In this document: in pieces, positions 16,567 through 24,953 of the stretch
Layout of the letters: every line of letters begins with the position of its first letter
How positions within the stretch are numbered: position 1 is the stretch's first letter
NCBI GenBank assembly: GCA_942492735.1
Contig: OW818648.1
Location: 1,116,001 to 1,180,000 of the forward strand
DNA from: Sporobacter sp942492735
GTDB taxonomy: Bacteria > Bacillota > Clostridia > Oscillospirales > Oscillospiraceae
Length of the DNA stretch: 64,000 nt
Reading direction: 5' to 3'
Program-made: the position numbers and the translations under genes
Notes under the pieces: model-generated
The model's database searches: none
Told to the model about the DNA's origin: nothing
The model's input: only the letters and a program-made list of their open reading frames with translations

Positions 16567-17661
16567 ATGAAACTCGGCATCGTGGGACTGCCCAATGTCG
16601 GCAAGTCTACTCTATTTAACGCCATTACAAACGCCGGCGCAGAGAGCGCCAATTATCCCTTTTGTACGATCGACCCAAATGTCGGCGTTGTCACAGTACC
16701 CGACGAACGGCTAATATTCCTTCGGGACATGTATTCGCCAAAAAAATACACACCGGCTGTGATAGAGTTTGTTGATATTGCAGGCTTGGTACGGGGCGCA
16801 TCAAAGGGTGAGGGGCTCGGTAATAAGTTCTTAAGCAATATCCGTGCGACGGATGCTATTGTCCATGTCGTCCGCTGCTTTGACGACCCGGATGTTGTGC
16901 ACGTTGAAGGCGGGGCGGACCCGCTGCGGGATATCGAGATCATCAATCTGGAGCTTGTCCTGGCAGATATGGAGATGGTGGAGCGGCGCGTCGACAAGTC
17001 AAAAAAAGCGGGAAAAGGCGATAAAAAATTCCTCCATGAGGCGGAGGTGTTTGAAGGACTCCTTACCCATTTGAATGACGGCAATTCCGCCCGCAGCTAT
17101 GACTGCCCGCCCGAGGACAAGGACCTCATCGCGACAAGCGAGCTCTTAAGCCTCAAACCGGTTATTTTTGCGGCCAATATGGATGAAAAAAGCTTCGCTG
17201 CCGGGTACGATAAAAACGCCTATTATCAGACGGTTAAAGCATATGCTGACAGTGACGGCTCACAGGTGCTGCCGATCTGCGCCAAAACAGAGCAGGAGAT
17301 TGCGCAGCTCGATGATGAGGACAAGCTGATGTTCCTTGAGGAGCTCGGTATAGAGGAATCTGGGTTGGACAGGCTTATTAAGTGTTCCTACAGCTTGCTG
17401 GGGCTGATATCATACCTGACTGCCGGTGCCGACGAGGTCAGAGCTTGGACGATCCGAAAGGGCACAAAGGCGCCTCAGGCGGCAGGTAAAATACACTCCG
17501 ATTTCGAGCGGGGGTTTATCCGTGCAGAGGTTATCGCCTTTGATGATCTGAAAGCCTGCAGTACGATGGCGCTTGCCCGAGAGCGCGGTCTGATCCGTTC
17601 AGAGGGTAAAGAGTATGTGATGAAAGACGGCGACATTGTCACATATAGGTTCAACGTATGA
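16567..17661 (+). CDS. ychF: redox-regulated ATPase YchF/Ola1
   Basis: 364-residue Obg-like P-loop NTPase that prefers ATP. G1 GLPNVGKSTLFNAIT near residue 7, G3 DIAGLVRGASKGEG, the unusual NMDE in place of NKxD near residue 205, and a C-terminal TGS domain ending DGDIVTYRFNV. AGGGG precedes ATG 16567. The stop overlaps the next gene's start (ATGA), indicating translational coupling. Confidence 0.95.
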   Translation: MKLGIVGLPNVGKSTLFNAITNAGAESANYPFCTIDPNVGVVTVPDERLIFLRDMYSPKKYTPAVIEFVDIAGLVRGASKGEGLGNKFLSNIRATDAIVHVVRCFDDPDVVHVEGGADPLRDIEIINLELVLADMEMVERRVDKSKKAGKGDKKFLHEAEVFEGLLTHLNDGNSARSYDCPPEDKDLIATSELLSLKPVIFAANMDEKSFAAGYDKNAYYQTVKAYADSDGSQVLPICAKTEQEIAQLDDEDKLMFLEELGIEESGLDRLIKCSYSLLGLISYLTAGADEVRAWTIRKGTKAPQAAGKIHSDFERGFIRAEVIAFDDLKACSTMALARERGLIRSEGKEYVMKDGDIVTYRFNV

Positions 17662-18380
17662 GCGAAACCGAACTTAAACCGGACAGGAAACGGATCGATA
17701 TCATTGATGCGTCCCGCGGTCTCGCCGTCATTCTGATGGTGTGTCATCACGCGCTTTATGACCTGGTCGTATTTCTTGGCGCGCCCTCTTGGCTTTTTTG
17801 GAATCCGGTATTTGATATTCTCCATTATTTTTTCGCCGGTCTGTTTATTTTCCTATCGGGCGTATCGTCGCGGTTTTCGCGGAGCAACATCAGACGCGGC
17901 ATCATCGTCTTCGCCTTGGCAATTCTCCTGACGATCGTCACCTCGCTCCCGATTGTCAATGAACCAATTCGTTTTGGGGTTCTTCACCTACTCGGCTTTT
18001 GTATGGTGTTTTACGGCTTGACACGGAAGGTTTGGGATAAAATACCGCGTGTGATTGCGCCGGTTATCTACGTTTTTCTCATCGTCGGTTCAGCGCTTGC
18101 AGTCAACCTCATTCCGATCAATGTGAGCTGGCTTTGGATGTTCGGGTGGGTCCAATCGGGCTTCTTCAGTGCCGACTACTTTCCGATCTTGCCGTGGCTC
18201 TTTGTGTTCCTGCTCGGGACATGGGCCGGCTCTTACATCGTCGAAAACAAACTGCCGAAATGGTTTTATGAAAAGCGCGTTGCCATTCTGCCGGCAGTCG
18301 GCAAAAAAGCGCTGCTCATCTATATTTTACATCAACCAATTCTTTACGGTATCGTTATGCTTATTATATATTTAAGCTAA
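17658..18380 (+). CDS. DUF1624 / heparan-alpha-glucosaminide N-acetyltransferase-like membrane protein
   Basis: 240 residues, about seven hydrophobic segments. The opening RKRIDIIDASRGLAVILMV and HHALYDLV with a later FLSGVSSRFSRSN match the HGSNAT-like catalytic domain family (DUF1624), putative membrane acyltransferases. The real substrate is unknown. Overlaps the ychF stop by 4 bp. Confidence 0.78.
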   Translation: MSETELKPDRKRIDIIDASRGLAVILMVCHHALYDLVVFLGAPSWLFWNPVFDILHYFFAGLFIFLSGVSSRFSRSNIRRGIIVFALAILLTIVTSLPIVNEPIRFGVLHLLGFCMVFYGLTRKVWDKIPRVIAPVIYVFLIVGSALAVNLIPINVSWLWMFGWVQSGFFSADYFPILPWLFVFLLGTWAGSYIVENKLPKWFYEKRVAILPAVGKKALLIYILHQPILYGIVMLIIYLS

Positions 18381-18420
18381 AAGGGTTCGCGGGACATTTC
18401 TTTAAATAAGGAGTGTTCCT

Positions 18421-20865
18421 ATGGCAGAAACATCAAACAGAACGCTGCGTGGCCTTTTACCCGGCCAGAGCGGAACCATTATCTCAGTTGGGAATCAGTC
18501 AGGCGCCGTTAAACGGCGCCTCATCGATATGGGCCTGACACCGGGAACCTCTGTGACGGTCAAAAGGATTGCGCCGTTCGGAGACCCGATCGAAGTCAGG
18601 CTTCGCCGTTATGAGCTATCCCTCCGGAAAGATGACGCATCGCAGATCCTCATCGGCGACGCGCTGCCCGTCAGAAATAAAAAACAATTATCTCTGACCA
18701 GTTATGCTGCCCGGCTGCTGGATCCGGAGACGCTCCGCCGCATGCGTCTTGCCCAAACTCAAGAGCTTGCCCTTGAGAGCTATAGCCATCCGACGCCGGA
18801 GGACCAGGTCATTCCTGACGCGCGCACGATGCGCATTGCGCTTGTCGGCAACCCCAACAGCGGGAAAACGACACTTTTTAACGCATTGACCGGGTCAAAT
18901 CAGTATGTGGGCAACTGGCCCGGTGTGACTGTCGAAAAAAAAGAGGGTATCGCCAAATTGGGTGACCAAGAGGTCAATATCGTCGACCTGCCGGGTATTT
19001 ACGCCCTCTCACCGTACTCCATGGAAGAAATCGTTGCCCGCGACTATATTATCGGACAAGATAACGGGAGTGTGCGGCCGGATGCTATCATAAATGTTGT
19101 AGATGCGACGAATATCGAGCGCAACATGTTTCTGACGGTGCAGCTTCTGGAGCTGGAGTGGCCGATGGTTATAGCGCTAAGCTTCATGGATGAGGCGCTT
19201 CGGCACGGCGATGTAATTGATGATGCGCGCCTCTCAAAAGAGATAGGCATCCCCGTTATACCGATTTCCGCAAAAACCGGAGAGAACGTTGAAGCGCTTC
19301 TGCGCGCCGCGTACCGGCAGGTACATATCGGCTGCACCATTGAGCCGGACGCGCTTTATGATGACGTGACGCATGAAATCCATCACCGTATCGGGCGGCT
19401 GATCAGCAATAACGCGTACAATGCTAAAATTCCCGCGCACTGGGCAGCGGTCAAGCTCATTGAGGGTGATGCCATCGTTTTGGATTCCTTAAAGCTCGAC
19501 GACGAGACGCAGCGCAGCGTTGATAGGCTCGTCGGGGAATATGGCGCGTCGAGCGGCGTCGGGGACAGCGGGACAATGATCGCCGACAGCCGTTATCGTT
19601 ATATTGAAAAGGTCGTCAGCGCCGCCGTTAAAAAGGGCGTGGGGCATAGCGCCCAAACGACGACCGACCGAATCGATAAGCTCGTGACGCATCGGATACT
19701 GGCCGTTCCGGTTTTTTTAGCAATGATGCTCCTCATGTTTGCTGTGACGTTCGGGCCTATCGGTTCGTATTTATCGGACGGTACCGCCTTCATCGTCAAC
19801 AATTTCTCCGGCTGGCTATCAGTAACGTTAACCGGTCTCCATACGACCCCGTGGCTCGTCAGCCTGATAACGGACGGTATCATTACAGGCGTCGGCGGGG
19901 TTTTGAATTTCCTGCCGCAGATTGCCCTGCTGTTTTTATTCTTATCGCTCCTGGAGGACACCGGTTACATGGCGCGGGCCGCGTTTATCATGGACAAGCT
20001 GCTCCGGCATTTCGGCCTTTCCGGAAAGGCGTTTATTCCGATGCTCATGGGCTTTGGCTGCAGCATACCTGCCATCATGGGCGCTCGGACGATGGAAAAC
20101 GAAAAGGACAGGCGCATGACAATCATGCTCATACCGTTTATGAGCTGCTCGGCCAAGCTGCCTGTCTATGGGTTGATTGCTGCAGCCTTTTACGGAGCGT
20201 GGGCGGGGCTAGTCGTATTTTCGCTCTATGTGATGGGAATGATAATGGCAATTGTCTCGGGGCTCATATTCAAGCGGACAATATTTGCCGGGGAAACAGC
20301 CCCGTTTGTGATGGAGCTCCCGCCTTACAGGCTGCCGACCTTGAACAACACGCTCATACATGTCTGGGGCAGAGTGAAGGGCTTTCTTATCAGAGCCGGG
20401 ACATTGATATTTATAATGAGTATCGTCCTTTGGTTCCTCCAGAATTTCAACAGCCGCCTTATAATGGTGACAGACAGTGCCGACGGGATACTGGCACAGA
20501 TTGGCACCTCCATCGCGCCGATTTTCCGCCCGATGGGCTTCGGGATGTGGCAGGCGGTCGTCGCGCTTTTGACGGGTCTCATTGCAAAGGAGGCCGTTGT
20601 CGCCTCGCTCTCCATGTTCTATGGCTTTTCCCTGACCTCTGGCAGCGTTATCGTCGCCGCCGCCATGACCGGCTTCACCCCGCTCGCTGCGTTTTCCTAT
20701 CTTGTTTTCATTCTGCTGTATGTCCCATGCGTTGCCGCTGTGTCGACGATATACCGTGAGATGAACAGCTTGAAATGGACGGCGGCGTCAATCGTGTGGC
20801 AGCTTGCCGCCGCCTATCTCGTGTCAATGCTTGTCTATCAAATCGTGCGGCTGTTCGTTTTATAA
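18421..20865 (+). CDS. feoB: ferrous iron transporter B with fused FeoA domain
   Basis: 814 residues. Residues 1-80 are an SH3-like FeoA domain (GLLPGQSGTIISVGN, MGLTPGTSVTVKR) fused to FeoB. The GTPase domain has G1 GNPNSGKTTLFNALTG at about 143, YVGNWPGVTVEKKEG (G2) and DLPGIYAL (G3). The C-terminal half holds two Gate motifs around EDTGYMARAAFI and MLMGFGCSIPAI, and about ten membrane helices. Imports Fe2+. AAGGAG precedes ATG 18421. No free feoA is nearby, consistent with the fusion. Confidence 0.95.
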   Translation: MAETSNRTLRGLLPGQSGTIISVGNQSGAVKRRLIDMGLTPGTSVTVKRIAPFGDPIEVRLRRYELSLRKDDASQILIGDALPVRNKKQLSLTSYAARLLDPETLRRMRLAQTQELALESYSHPTPEDQVIPDARTMRIALVGNPNSGKTTLFNALTGSNQYVGNWPGVTVEKKEGIAKLGDQEVNIVDLPGIYALSPYSMEEIVARDYIIGQDNGSVRPDAIINVVDATNIERNMFLTVQLLELEWPMVIALSFMDEALRHGDVIDDARLSKEIGIPVIPISAKTGENVEALLRAAYRQVHIGCTIEPDALYDDVTHEIHHRIGRLISNNAYNAKIPAHWAAVKLIEGDAIVLDSLKLDDETQRSVDRLVGEYGASSGVGDSGTMIADSRYRYIEKVVSAAVKKGVGHSAQTTTDRIDKLVTHRILAVPVFLAMMLLMFAVTFGPIGSYLSDGTAFIVNNFSGWLSVTLTGLHTTPWLVSLITDGIITGVGGVLNFLPQIALLFLFLSLLEDTGYMARAAFIMDKLLRHFGLSGKAFIPMLMGFGCSIPAIMGARTMENEKDRRMTIMLIPFMSCSAKLPVYGLIAAAFYGAWAGLVVFSLYVMGMIMAIVSGLIFKRTIFAGETAPFVMELPPYRLPTLNNTLIHVWGRVKGFLIRAGTLIFIMSIVLWFLQNFNSRLIMVTDSADGILAQIGTSIAPIFRPMGFGMWQAVVALLTGLIAKEAVVASLSMFYGFSLTSGSVIVAAAMTGFTPLAAFSYLVFILLYVPCVAAVSTIYREMNSLKWTAASIVWQLAAAYLVSMLVYQIVRLFVL

Positions 20866-20896
20866 CATCATCGCATAGCGCCGAAAAACAGGGGTA

Positions 20897-20921
20897 GGCA
20901 AGAGCAGAGCCCTTGCCCTAC
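20897..20921. repeat. REP-like hairpin (GTAG foot)
   Basis: On the minus strand GTAGGGCAAGGGCTCTGCTC followed by TTGCC: a hairpin with GGCAAG-type arms. Placed 32 bp behind feoB. Confidence 0.65.
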
Positions 20922-21006
20922 GTCTCGCGATTTCGAATATTTCGGATATCATGTATTTTTCCACAAAAAGTAGTAAAAATAATCTGCATAAAAGAGAAAT
21001 TCGCTA

Positions 21007-21035
21007 TTGACTTTATAAATGGATTTTGATATCCT
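21007..21035 (+). promoter_or_regulatory. main promoter of the S10 ribosomal operon
   Basis: TTGACT (21007-21012), 17-nt spacer, TATCCT (21030-21035). It gives a leader of about 300 nt before rpsJ. Confidence 0.65.
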
Positions 21036-21041
21036 AACAGG

Positions 21042-21345
21042 GCGCCTTATGGGGTTACTTTGCCAACGGGGGCGCAAAATGCGATGATTCGGGAGATTGC
21101 AGGCATTGCCTGGTCACTTCCGAGGAGTATGTCCGGTATCAATCCAAGCAAATTGCTTTGTGATTCGATACGCAATCGGGCGGCTGAGAAAGTGCTGTTT
21201 AGGCGTATATCGCCATGATCAGAAACAAACCGGCCGGAACATAAGCCGGTTTGATTTATGAGCAGGAATGATACGCACGGTTATGTGTACAGAATTTTCT
21301 CTCCGTACGTGTTTTTATCCGAAATCGTACATTCAGGAGGAAAAG
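21042..21345 (+). promoter_or_regulatory. untranslated leader of rpsJ with hairpins
   Basis: About 300-nt gene-free leader. It contains a hairpin AAACCGGC (21227-21234) / GCCGGTTT (21245-21252) followed by GATTTATG, which resembles a weak attenuator. In other bacteria S10-operon leaders bind L4; I cannot match this one to a named motif. Confidence 0.4.
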
Positions 21346-21348
21346 AAA

Positions 21349-21666
21349 ATGGCAACATCAAACAAAAAAATGATCCGCATCAGGCTGAAAGCTTATGACC
21401 ACCAGCTGATAGACCAGGCGGCCGGGCAGATCGTCGAAACGGCGAAGCGGACGGAAGCGAAAGTGTCCGGTCCTATCCCCCTGCCGACACGGAAAGAAAT
21501 TATCACAATCCTGCGCGCTGTTCATAAATACAAGGACAGCCGCGAGCAGTTTGAGCGTCTGACGCACAAGAGGCTCATCGACATCATGAGCCCCACCCAG
21601 AAAACGGTGGAAGCACTGATGGCACTTGAGCTGCCGGCCGGCGTTGAAATCGAAATCAAGCTTTGA
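21349..21666 (+). CDS. rpsJ: 30S ribosomal protein S10
   Basis: 105 residues; S10 of the 30S head, also the transcription antitermination partner NusE. MIRIRLKAYDHQLIDQAAGQ and the long loop TRKEIITILRAVHKYKDSRE are typical. ATG 21349 has AGGAGG 8 nt upstream; an upstream in-frame ATG (21268) would add an unrelated tail. First gene of the S10 operon. Confidence 0.97.
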   Translation: MATSNKKMIRIRLKAYDHQLIDQAAGQIVETAKRTEAKVSGPIPLPTRKEIITILRAVHKYKDSREQFERLTHKRLIDIMSPTQKTVEALMALELPAGVEIEIKL

Positions 21667-21686
21667 GGACCCGGCATTATTAAATT

Positions 21687-21785
21687 GTAAGCACCCGATG
21701 CCTGCCGTCTTGCGTGGCAGGCGGGGTCATGTTGGCAGCCTCTGGCAACGCTCAAACCATTAATAGTTTGACGGCTAATGCTTAC
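21687..21785 (+). promoter_or_regulatory. structured spacer between rpsJ and rplC
   Basis: 150-nt gap where most genes of this cluster are separated by less than 25 nt. Outer arms GTAAGCA (21687-21693) and TGCTTAC (21779-21785) could close a domain containing GCCTGCC (21700-21706) / GGCAGGC (21716-21722) and a GTTG...CAAC hairpin. A candidate r-protein binding element. Confidence 0.45.
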
Positions 21786-21818
21786 CAACCAATAACCTTA
21801 TATTGAGGAGGAAAAAAT

Positions 21819-22514
21819 ATGGATAAGGCGATCATCGGTAAAAAGGTCGGCATGACGCAGATCTTCGATGATAACGGCAGAGTTGTTCCGGTAACTGTCA
21901 TAGAGGCCGGACCCTGCGTCGTCGTACAGAAGAAGAGCGAGGATAAAGAAGGCTATATATCCGTACAGCTCGGTTATCAGGACGAGAAAGAAAGAAAACT
22001 AGGCAAACCGGAGGTCGGCCACCTGAAAAAGGCGGGCGTCTCCATGAAAAAGCATCTCAAAGAGTTCAAGCTGTCGAATGCTGCCTCGCTGAACATCGGC
22101 GACGAACTGAAGGCTGACGTTTTTGCCGAAGGCGACAAGATTGACATCACTGGCGTATCAAAAGGCAAAGGCTTTGCGGGCGTTATCAAACGCCATAATG
22201 CACAGCGCACACCAATGACACACGGCGGCGGCCCCGTTCACCGGCATGCGGGTTCGATGGGTTCGAACACAGACCCGTCGAGGATATTCAAAGGCAAGAT
22301 GGGTGCTGGGCATATGGGCGCTGAGCAAGTAACAGTACAGAACCTTGATGTTGTCAAGGTCGACGCCGAACTCAACATGATTGCTGTCAGAGGCGCAGTA
22401 CCGGGCCCTAATGGCGGCCTCGTCTATTTGAAGAACACAGTTAAGAACCACTATGTGAAGAATACCGTCCAGTCAGTAAGCGTAAACCCACAGAAAAAAT
22501 CAGCAAAGGGCTAG
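21819..22514 (+). CDS. rplC: 50S ribosomal protein L3
   Basis: 231 residues. IGKKVGMTQIFDDNGRVVPV opens the protein; the central extension includes HRHAGSMGSNTDPSRIFKGK, reaching the peptidyl-transferase centre. Slightly longer than the usual 205-215 because of a C-terminal basic tail ending NPQKKSAKG. GAGGAGG precedes ATG. Early assembly protein of the 50S. Confidence 0.97.
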   Translation: MDKAIIGKKVGMTQIFDDNGRVVPVTVIEAGPCVVVQKKSEDKEGYISVQLGYQDEKERKLGKPEVGHLKKAGVSMKKHLKEFKLSNAASLNIGDELKADVFAEGDKIDITGVSKGKGFAGVIKRHNAQRTPMTHGGGPVHRHAGSMGSNTDPSRIFKGKMGAGHMGAEQVTVQNLDVVKVDAELNMIAVRGAVPGPNGGLVYLKNTVKNHYVKNTVQSVSVNPQKKSAKG

Positions 22515-22529
22515 AGAGGAGAGAGTCAA

Positions 22530-23153
22530 ATGCCTACAATTAAAGTATTCAATATGGCAGGCCAGGTTACCGGCGAGGTTGAACTCTCCGAGGCCATTTT
22601 CGGTGTAGCGCCGAATAAGCTTGCTATCCACGAATCAGTAAAAAATCATCTTGCCAATGCCCGCCAAGGCACGCAGTCATCACTGACACGCGCCGAGGTC
22701 TCCGGCGGCGGAAAGAAGCCGCTGCGTCAGAAGGGCACAGGCCGCGCCCGTCAGGGTTCGACAAGAGCGCCGCACTATACGCACGGCGGCAACGCGTTCG
22801 CGCCCAAACCGCGTGACTACAGCTATACGATCAACAAGAAGCTGAAAAAGCTTGCGCTGAAGTCAGCTCTATCACAAAAAGTCCTGAATAATGCCATCGT
22901 TGTCGTTGACAACATTGACATGGATAACATCAAGACGCAGGATTTTATTAAGTTTTTAAGCGCCGTGGGCGCAAATGGCAAGGCGCTCGTCGTGACCCCC
23001 GAGGTCAGAGAGACAATCGTCAAAAGCGCGCGGAATATCCCGGGCATCCAGACGACAATTGCCACCATCTTAAGCGTTTATGATGTCATGAACGCCAAAA
23101 CATTTGTCGTCGACAAGGCGGCACTTGCAACCATCGAGGAGGTATATGCGTAA
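22530..23153 (+). CDS. rplD: 50S ribosomal protein L4
   Basis: 207 residues. The tunnel-lining loop is rich in basic and glycine residues (SGGGKKPLRQKGTGRARQGS, then APHYTHGGNAFAPKPR). L4 is the classic autoregulator of S10 operons. Its stop overlaps the rplW start (TAATG). Confidence 0.97.
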   Translation: MPTIKVFNMAGQVTGEVELSEAIFGVAPNKLAIHESVKNHLANARQGTQSSLTRAEVSGGGKKPLRQKGTGRARQGSTRAPHYTHGGNAFAPKPRDYSYTINKKLKKLALKSALSQKVLNNAIVVVDNIDMDNIKTQDFIKFLSAVGANGKALVVTPEVRETIVKSARNIPGIQTTIATILSVYDVMNAKTFVVDKAALATIEEVYA

Positions 23154-23449
23154 TGAGGTCAGCCTATGATATCATCATTCGCCCGATCATTTCCGAGCAG
23201 TCGATGGAGCAGAATGATATTAATAAATATGCCTTCGAAGTCGCACGGGACGCCAACAAGATTGAGATTAAAAAGGCCGTAGAGGAAATTTTCAAGGTCA
23301 AAGTTGAAAAAGTTAATACACTCAATGTTATCGGCAAGAAAAAGCGCACCGGCAGGCATCCTGAAGGATACACCAGTGCCTGGAAAAAGGCAGTTGTCAA
23401 ACTAACCGAAGATTCCAAATCGATTGAATTCTTCGAAGGAATGGTTTAA
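23153..23449 (+). CDS. rplW: 50S ribosomal protein L23
   Basis: 98 residues; DIIIRPIISEQSMEQ, then FKVKVEKVNTLNVIGKKKR. Sits at the tunnel exit and docks SRP and trigger factor. Start overlaps the L4 stop by one base. Confidence 0.96.
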   Translation: MRSAYDIIIRPIISEQSMEQNDINKYAFEVARDANKIEIKKAVEEIFKVKVEKVNTLNVIGKKKRTGRHPEGYTSAWKKAVVKLTEDSKSIEFFEGMV

Positions 23450-23464
23450 GGGAGGTAAAGATTC

Positions 23465-24298
23465 ATGTCTGTCAAAACTTATAAACCCACCACTCCGTCG
23501 AGAAGGCACATGTCTGTATCCGGTTTCGACGGTATTGATAAGAAAGCTAAGCCGGAACGCAAGCTGACCGAAGTGCTAAAAAAGCACGCTGGTCGCAACA
23601 GCTACGGCAAAATCACAGTCCGCCATAAAGGCGGCGGAAATCGCCAGAAGTATCGCATTATCGACTTCAAGCGTGACAAGGCCGATGTCGGCACAGTACT
23701 CAGACTCGAGTATGACCCGAACCGTTCGGCAAATATCGCACTGGTCGAGTATGCCGACAAAGAGCGTCGTTACATGCTGGCACCTGTCGGACTTGGGGCC
23801 GGCGACACAGTTATCTCCTCGGAAACAGCCGACATCAAGCCGGGCAACGCACTCCCCATTTCCTCCATCCCGGTCGGCACAATTATTCACAATATTGAGC
23901 TCTACCCCGGCAAAGGTGCGCAGCTTGTCCGCTCAGCGGGCGTTGCTGCCCAGCTGATGGCGAAAGAAGGCAATATGGCTCAGGTCAGACTGCCATCGGG
24001 TGAGTATCGCTATATCCGAATGAACTGCAAAGCGACGATCGGACAGGTCGGCAACGTTGACCACTCCAACATCGATATCGGTAAAGCAGGACGCAAGCGC
24101 CACATGGGCATCCGCCCGACAGTCCGTGGCTCGGTTATGAATCCGAATGACCACCCGCACGGCGGCGGTGAAGGCAAGAGCCCAATCGGACGTTCCGGAC
24201 CTGTGACCCCATGGGGTAAACCGGCACTCGGCTACAAGACCCGCAAGAAAAAGAATAGAACAAATAAATTCATTGTTAAGCGCCGCGGCGCTAAATAA
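23465..24298 (+). CDS. rplB: 50S ribosomal protein L2
   Basis: 277 residues, normal length. KTYKPTTPSRRHMSVSGFD at the start; the near-C-terminal HPHGGGEGKSPIGR loop holds the conserved histidine region next to the peptidyl-transferase centre. GGGAGGT precedes ATG. Confidence 0.97.
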   Translation: MSVKTYKPTTPSRRHMSVSGFDGIDKKAKPERKLTEVLKKHAGRNSYGKITVRHKGGGNRQKYRIIDFKRDKADVGTVLRLEYDPNRSANIALVEYADKERRYMLAPVGLGAGDTVISSETADIKPGNALPISSIPVGTIIHNIELYPGKGAQLVRSAGVAAQLMAKEGNMAQVRLPSGEYRYIRMNCKATIGQVGNVDHSNIDIGKAGRKRHMGIRPTVRGSVMNPNDHPHGGGEGKSPIGRSGPVTPWGKPALGYKTRKKKNRTNKFIVKRRGAK

Positions 24299-24320
24299 GT
24301 AAAGGAGGTCAATAAATAAT

Positions 24321-24593
24321 ATGAGCAGAAGTATTAAGAAGGGCCCCTTTGCCGCTCCCGAGCTTTTAAAGAGGGTCAATGAAATGAACAAGGCCGGCGA
24401 AAAGAAGGTCCTGAAGACCTGGTCTCGCGCAACGACGATATTCCCGTCGTTCGTCGGGCACACAATCGCTGTACACGACGGTCGCCGTCATGTCCCGATT
24501 TACATCACAGAGGATATGGTTGGCCACAAACTGGGCGAATTTGCTCCGACTCGAACCTTCAGAGGTCACAGCGGAAGCAAGACTACGAAATAA
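24321..24593 (+). CDS. rpsS: 30S ribosomal protein S19
   Basis: 90 residues: SRSIKKGPFAAPELLKRV and GHKLGEFAPTRTFRGHS. Head protein of the 30S. AAAGGAGG lies about 11 nt before ATG. Confidence 0.97.
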   Translation: MSRSIKKGPFAAPELLKRVNEMNKAGEKKVLKTWSRATTIFPSFVGHTIAVHDGRRHVPIYITEDMVGHKLGEFAPTRTFRGHSGSKTTK

Positions 24594-24607
24594 GGAGGTA
24601 GACTGTT

Positions 24608-24943
24608 ATGGATGCAAAAGCACATTTAATGTACGCGCGCATTGCTCCGCGGAAGGTTAAGATAGTCTGCGACCTTATCCGGGGAAAAGACACAAAAACG
24701 GCGAAAGCCATTTTAGCAGCAACACCAAAGGCAGCTTCTGAGCTGATGCTGAAGCTTTTAAAGAGCGCCGTCTCCAACGCTGAAAACAACCACAATCTTG
24801 ACCCAGACAACCTTATTGTTTCGGAAACATACGCAAACCCCGGGCCAATCATCAAGAGAATGATGCCGAGAGCGAAGGGCAGCGGTAACCGTATCAACAA
24901 GAGAACGTCACACATCACGATTGTTGTGAAGGAAAAGGAGTAG
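24608..24943 (+). CDS. rplV: 50S ribosomal protein L22
   Basis: 111 residues. YARIAPRKVKIVCDLIRGK is the family signature; the tunnel hairpin is around MMPRAKGSGNRINKRTSH, a known site of macrolide-resistance changes. AAGGAGG precedes ATG. Confidence 0.97.
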   Translation: MDAKAHLMYARIAPRKVKIVCDLIRGKDTKTAKAILAATPKAASELMLKLLKSAVSNAENNHNLDPDNLIVSETYANPGPIIKRMMPRAKGSGNRINKRTSHITIVVKEKE

Positions 24944-24953
24944 GGGGCATCAT

